Positions 62,072 through 64,000 of a DNA stretch of 64,000 nt are shown piece after piece. The DNA is from Maribacter arenosus. Lineage in GTDB: Bacteria > Bacteroidota > Bacteroidia > Flavobacteriales > Flavobacteriaceae. Made by a program: the position numbers and the translations under genes. The stretch is taken from positions 372,001 through 436,000 of the forward strand of contig NZ_JABTCG010000002.1 in NCBI RefSeq assembly GCF_014610845.1. The letters are read 5' to 3'. Positions within the stretch are counted from its first letter, which is position 1, and each line of letters opens with the position of its first letter. Under the pieces are notes generated by a model. It ran no database searches. It was not told the origin of the DNA and saw only the letters and a list, made by a program, of their open reading frames with translations.

Positions 62072-63834
62072 GGTAGTTTGCCGTTGCCTAAAAGGGTGTC
62101 TTTTTCACCATATAATAATTCAGCGACTTCTATAAGTTTTTTGACAATGTCATTTACATGGTCATTATCATTTACCAATGAAGAAGCCATGTCTACAGTA
62201 ATCAGATCTTTGCGTATTAACTTGTTAATTGATTTGGTGCTTAGATGCCTGCCTTTTTTAGCTTCTTCCTTAAGTATCATAAGCTTCGAATAATGTGATT
62301 CCTTATCCTCCTCGGTCCTGAACAAATAGATAACCCTTAGTACTTTGACGATTTTCTTTCTAAACTTATCATATTCATTGCTAATGTATTTGTTATTGGA
62401 ATTCAGATAAAAAGACACATTCCGACCTAGTTCACGAACACCCTCTATTATTTCCACCATCTTACGACTGGCGATCCTTATTTCCGAAAGTCGGGTGTTT
62501 TGCAATTTGGTCATCTTCAAGGTGCTTTGGGCCGTTGTGGCGTACCTTATGATTTCACCATAGATGGTTTTCACTTTGTTATAATACAATTCCCTTATGT
62601 TTGTTTTAAAATCCTCCTTAGAGCTCTTGACAATTTGTTTTACCCTGAGGTCAGACTTTATATCTTCCCGATGAATATTCAACCCATGGGCGACGATTTC
62701 GAAAATAGCATTTTCATATAAATACTTGGCCTCCTTGATCAAGGATAATATGACACCCGACGGAAATTGCAGAACGGCTTCGTTCAAGAATTTGGGTTCA
62801 TCAATATCCTTGTCGACCTTTTCCTTGAAGAACCTTATTAAATAGAGTTCCAACTTATTAATAAACGGAATCATCAAAAGCACTCCAAGTACATTGAAAA
62901 TGGTATGGAAAAGCGCCAGTTTCAAAATAAAATCGGTTGCACCTATACCAACTAATTCGGATATAATGTTCACCAAATTTGCTAAAGGGTAAATAAAGGC
63001 CAATGCGACCACACCAGTTACAACATTGAATATCAGATGTGCTCCGGCCAATCGCCTACCGGCCACATTAGATCCCAAAGATCCAAGTACCGCGGTTATG
63101 GTAGTGCCCACATTCGCCCCAATGGCCAATGCCAAGGCATTTTCATATTCAATCTGCCCGGCGGATAAGGCGGTCAGGATCAAGGCCAAGGTTGCGCTGC
63201 TCGATTGAAGGATGGTCGTTATCACTATTCCCAGGCCAGTATACACAACAACGCCCCAAAAACCGGGAATGGCATAATTGGTCAAATCGATATGGGCTTT
63301 AAAAACATCAAAACCCTCTTTCATATAGTGTATCCCAAGAAAGAAGAAACCCAAGCCGGCCAATACATTACCCAGCCCTTTTAAAACGGTATTTTTCTGA
63401 AAAGAAAAAACAATGCCAAACACCAACATGGGCATAGCCAATGCCGATATTTGCAATTTCAAACCAAATCCAGCGACCAACCATGCTGTTGCCGTAGTTC
63501 CTATATTGGCTCCAAAAATCAGTCCTAGTCCCCCGGATAAACTGATCAACCCTGCACTGATGAATGAAATGGTAATTACTGAAACCAGTGAACTAGATTG
63601 TATTAAAGCAGTGACCAAAGCCGCTACCCCAATACTTTTGTACAATTTATCAGTCGCTTTCCTTAAGAGATTTTGAAGGGGTCCTTTTGTAAAGGCCCTA
63701 AAACCTTCTTCCAACATGATCATCCCAAATAGTAAGATGGCCACCCCTGCCCCTATGGTTTTGAAATTTGGGTTAAGAAACAGTAACACTGCCAATATTC
63801 CCAGAAAAATATAAAATAACGACTTTCTAAACAT
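62056..63834 (-). CDS. Na+/phosphate cotransporter (NptA/YjbB-like) with PhoU-like domain
   Basis: 592 residues. Two Na_Pi_cotrans repeats: QSSS at 79-82 and 210-213, and GANIGTT (108-114) / GANVGTT (239-245). These are the substrate motifs of the NaPi-II family. The C-terminal ~220 residues are PhoU-like and helical. In E. coli the relative YjbB has been linked to phosphate export, so direction is not certain. Transcription starts from the far side of the island and the gene converges with the PiT gene. A triple 11-bp repeat lies upstream. Confidence 0.92.
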   Translation of the reverse strand: MFRKSLFYIFLGILAVLLFLNPNFKTIGAGVAILLFGMIMLEEGFRAFTKGPLQNLLRKATDKLYKSIGVAALVTALIQSSSLVSVITISFISAGLISLSGGLGLIFGANIGTTATAWLVAGFGLKLQISALAMPMLVFGIVFSFQKNTVLKGLGNVLAGLGFFFLGIHYMKEGFDVFKAHIDLTNYAIPGFWGVVVYTGLGIVITTILQSSSATLALILTALSAGQIEYENALALAIGANVGTTITAVLGSLGSNVAGRRLAGAHLIFNVVTGVVALAFIYPLANLVNIISELVGIGATDFILKLALFHTIFNVLGVLLMIPFINKLELYLIRFFKEKVDKDIDEPKFLNEAVLQFPSGVILSLIKEAKYLYENAIFEIVAHGLNIHREDIKSDLRVKQIVKSSKEDFKTNIRELYYNKVKTIYGEIIRYATTAQSTLKMTKLQNTRLSEIRIASRKMVEIIEGVRELGRNVSFYLNSNNKYISNEYDKFRKKIVKVLRVIYLFRTEEDKESHYSKLMILKEEAKKGRHLSTKSINKLIRKDLITVDMASSLVNDNDHVNDIVKKLIEVAELLYGEKDTLLGNGKLPKKAP

Positions 63835-63960
63835 GCCTATCCACTATACTTAATCCATCTCTTTCCCCTTTACAAAAAAGGGAGGCGAAATCAATGGTCT
63901 AATATTAAATTCGTAACGATAAAGACAAATCTTGAATTCCCTGAATCCTCTTTATCCAAT

Positions 63961-63987
63961 GTTAATTTAACGTAAATATAATGTAAA
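63961..63987 (-). promoter_or_regulatory. Three-repeat Pho box upstream of the Na/Pi gene
   Basis: Read on the minus strand: TTTAC (63987-63983), TTTAC (63976-63972) and TTAAC (63965-63961) at 11-bp steps, followed by ATTGG as at the porin promoter. No TTTG is found 14 nt after the last repeat; an ATTTG lies about 30 nt on (63930-63926). Confidence 0.55.
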
Positions 63988-64000
63988 TTAAAAGTAAGCG

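Noticed and set aside
1-64000. CRISPR arrays, rRNA operons, prophage structural genes, replication origin
   Set aside because: No regularly spaced repeats with spacers, rRNA sequence, phage genes or origin-like clusters were seen on either strand.

Overview
The window looks like a chromosomal segment of a member of the Bacteroidota, most likely a marine or environmental Flavobacteriaceae. The evidence is several TonB-dependent receptors with N-terminal carboxypeptidase-regulatory-like domains, Flavobacteria-type lipoproteins, DUF3078 and lycopene cyclase genes, TAnnTTTG promoter elements in place of E. coli -10 boxes, and little use of Shine-Dalgarno sequences. No rRNA, CRISPR array or complete insertion sequence was seen.

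Layout. 1-3646: end of an RND efflux operon (adaptor, pump). 3647-7314: accessory stretch with transposase debris, an HxlR regulator and DoxX protein around a triple operator, a universal stress protein, and a Nudix-type regulator. 7468-14119: carbohydrate/sulfate locus (GH3 glycosidase, TonB receptor, sulfatase). 14181-15426: decay zone of a broken sulfatase fused tail-to-tail to a broken AbiEi-type antitoxin, beside tRNA-Asn. 15615-20678: RseP, SCO, FeoA-FeoB and a 49-residue FeoB-associated protein. 20868-26077: mostly uncharacterised envelope proteins and an S9 peptidase. 26487-31091: a TonB receptor under a palindromic operator, then lycopene cyclase and a polyprenyl diphosphate synthase. 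31400-38140: TetR-TolC-adaptor-RND operon. 38385-47312: housekeeping genes (aspS, ClC channel, cold shock protein, tadA-like deaminase, dxs, DUF3078, dGTPase).

47393-64000 is a phosphate island: TonB receptor, tandem beta-helix lipoprotein, lone carboxypeptidase-regulatory-like protein, outer-membrane porin, PstS-PstC-PstA-PstB-PhoU, a PiT-family permease with a PhoU-like tail, and a Na/Pi cotransporter. Six promoter regions here carry direct repeats of a TTAAC-like pentamer at exactly 11-bp spacing. In four of them the last repeat lies exactly 14 nt before a TTTG. I infer that this is the PhoB operator-promoter of this lineage. A fifth copy drives no protein gene: it precedes about 200 nt without a convincing ORF, closed by a strong terminator. 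That is a candidate phosphate-starvation small RNA, and with the receptor/beta-helix pair it is the most novel content of the window.
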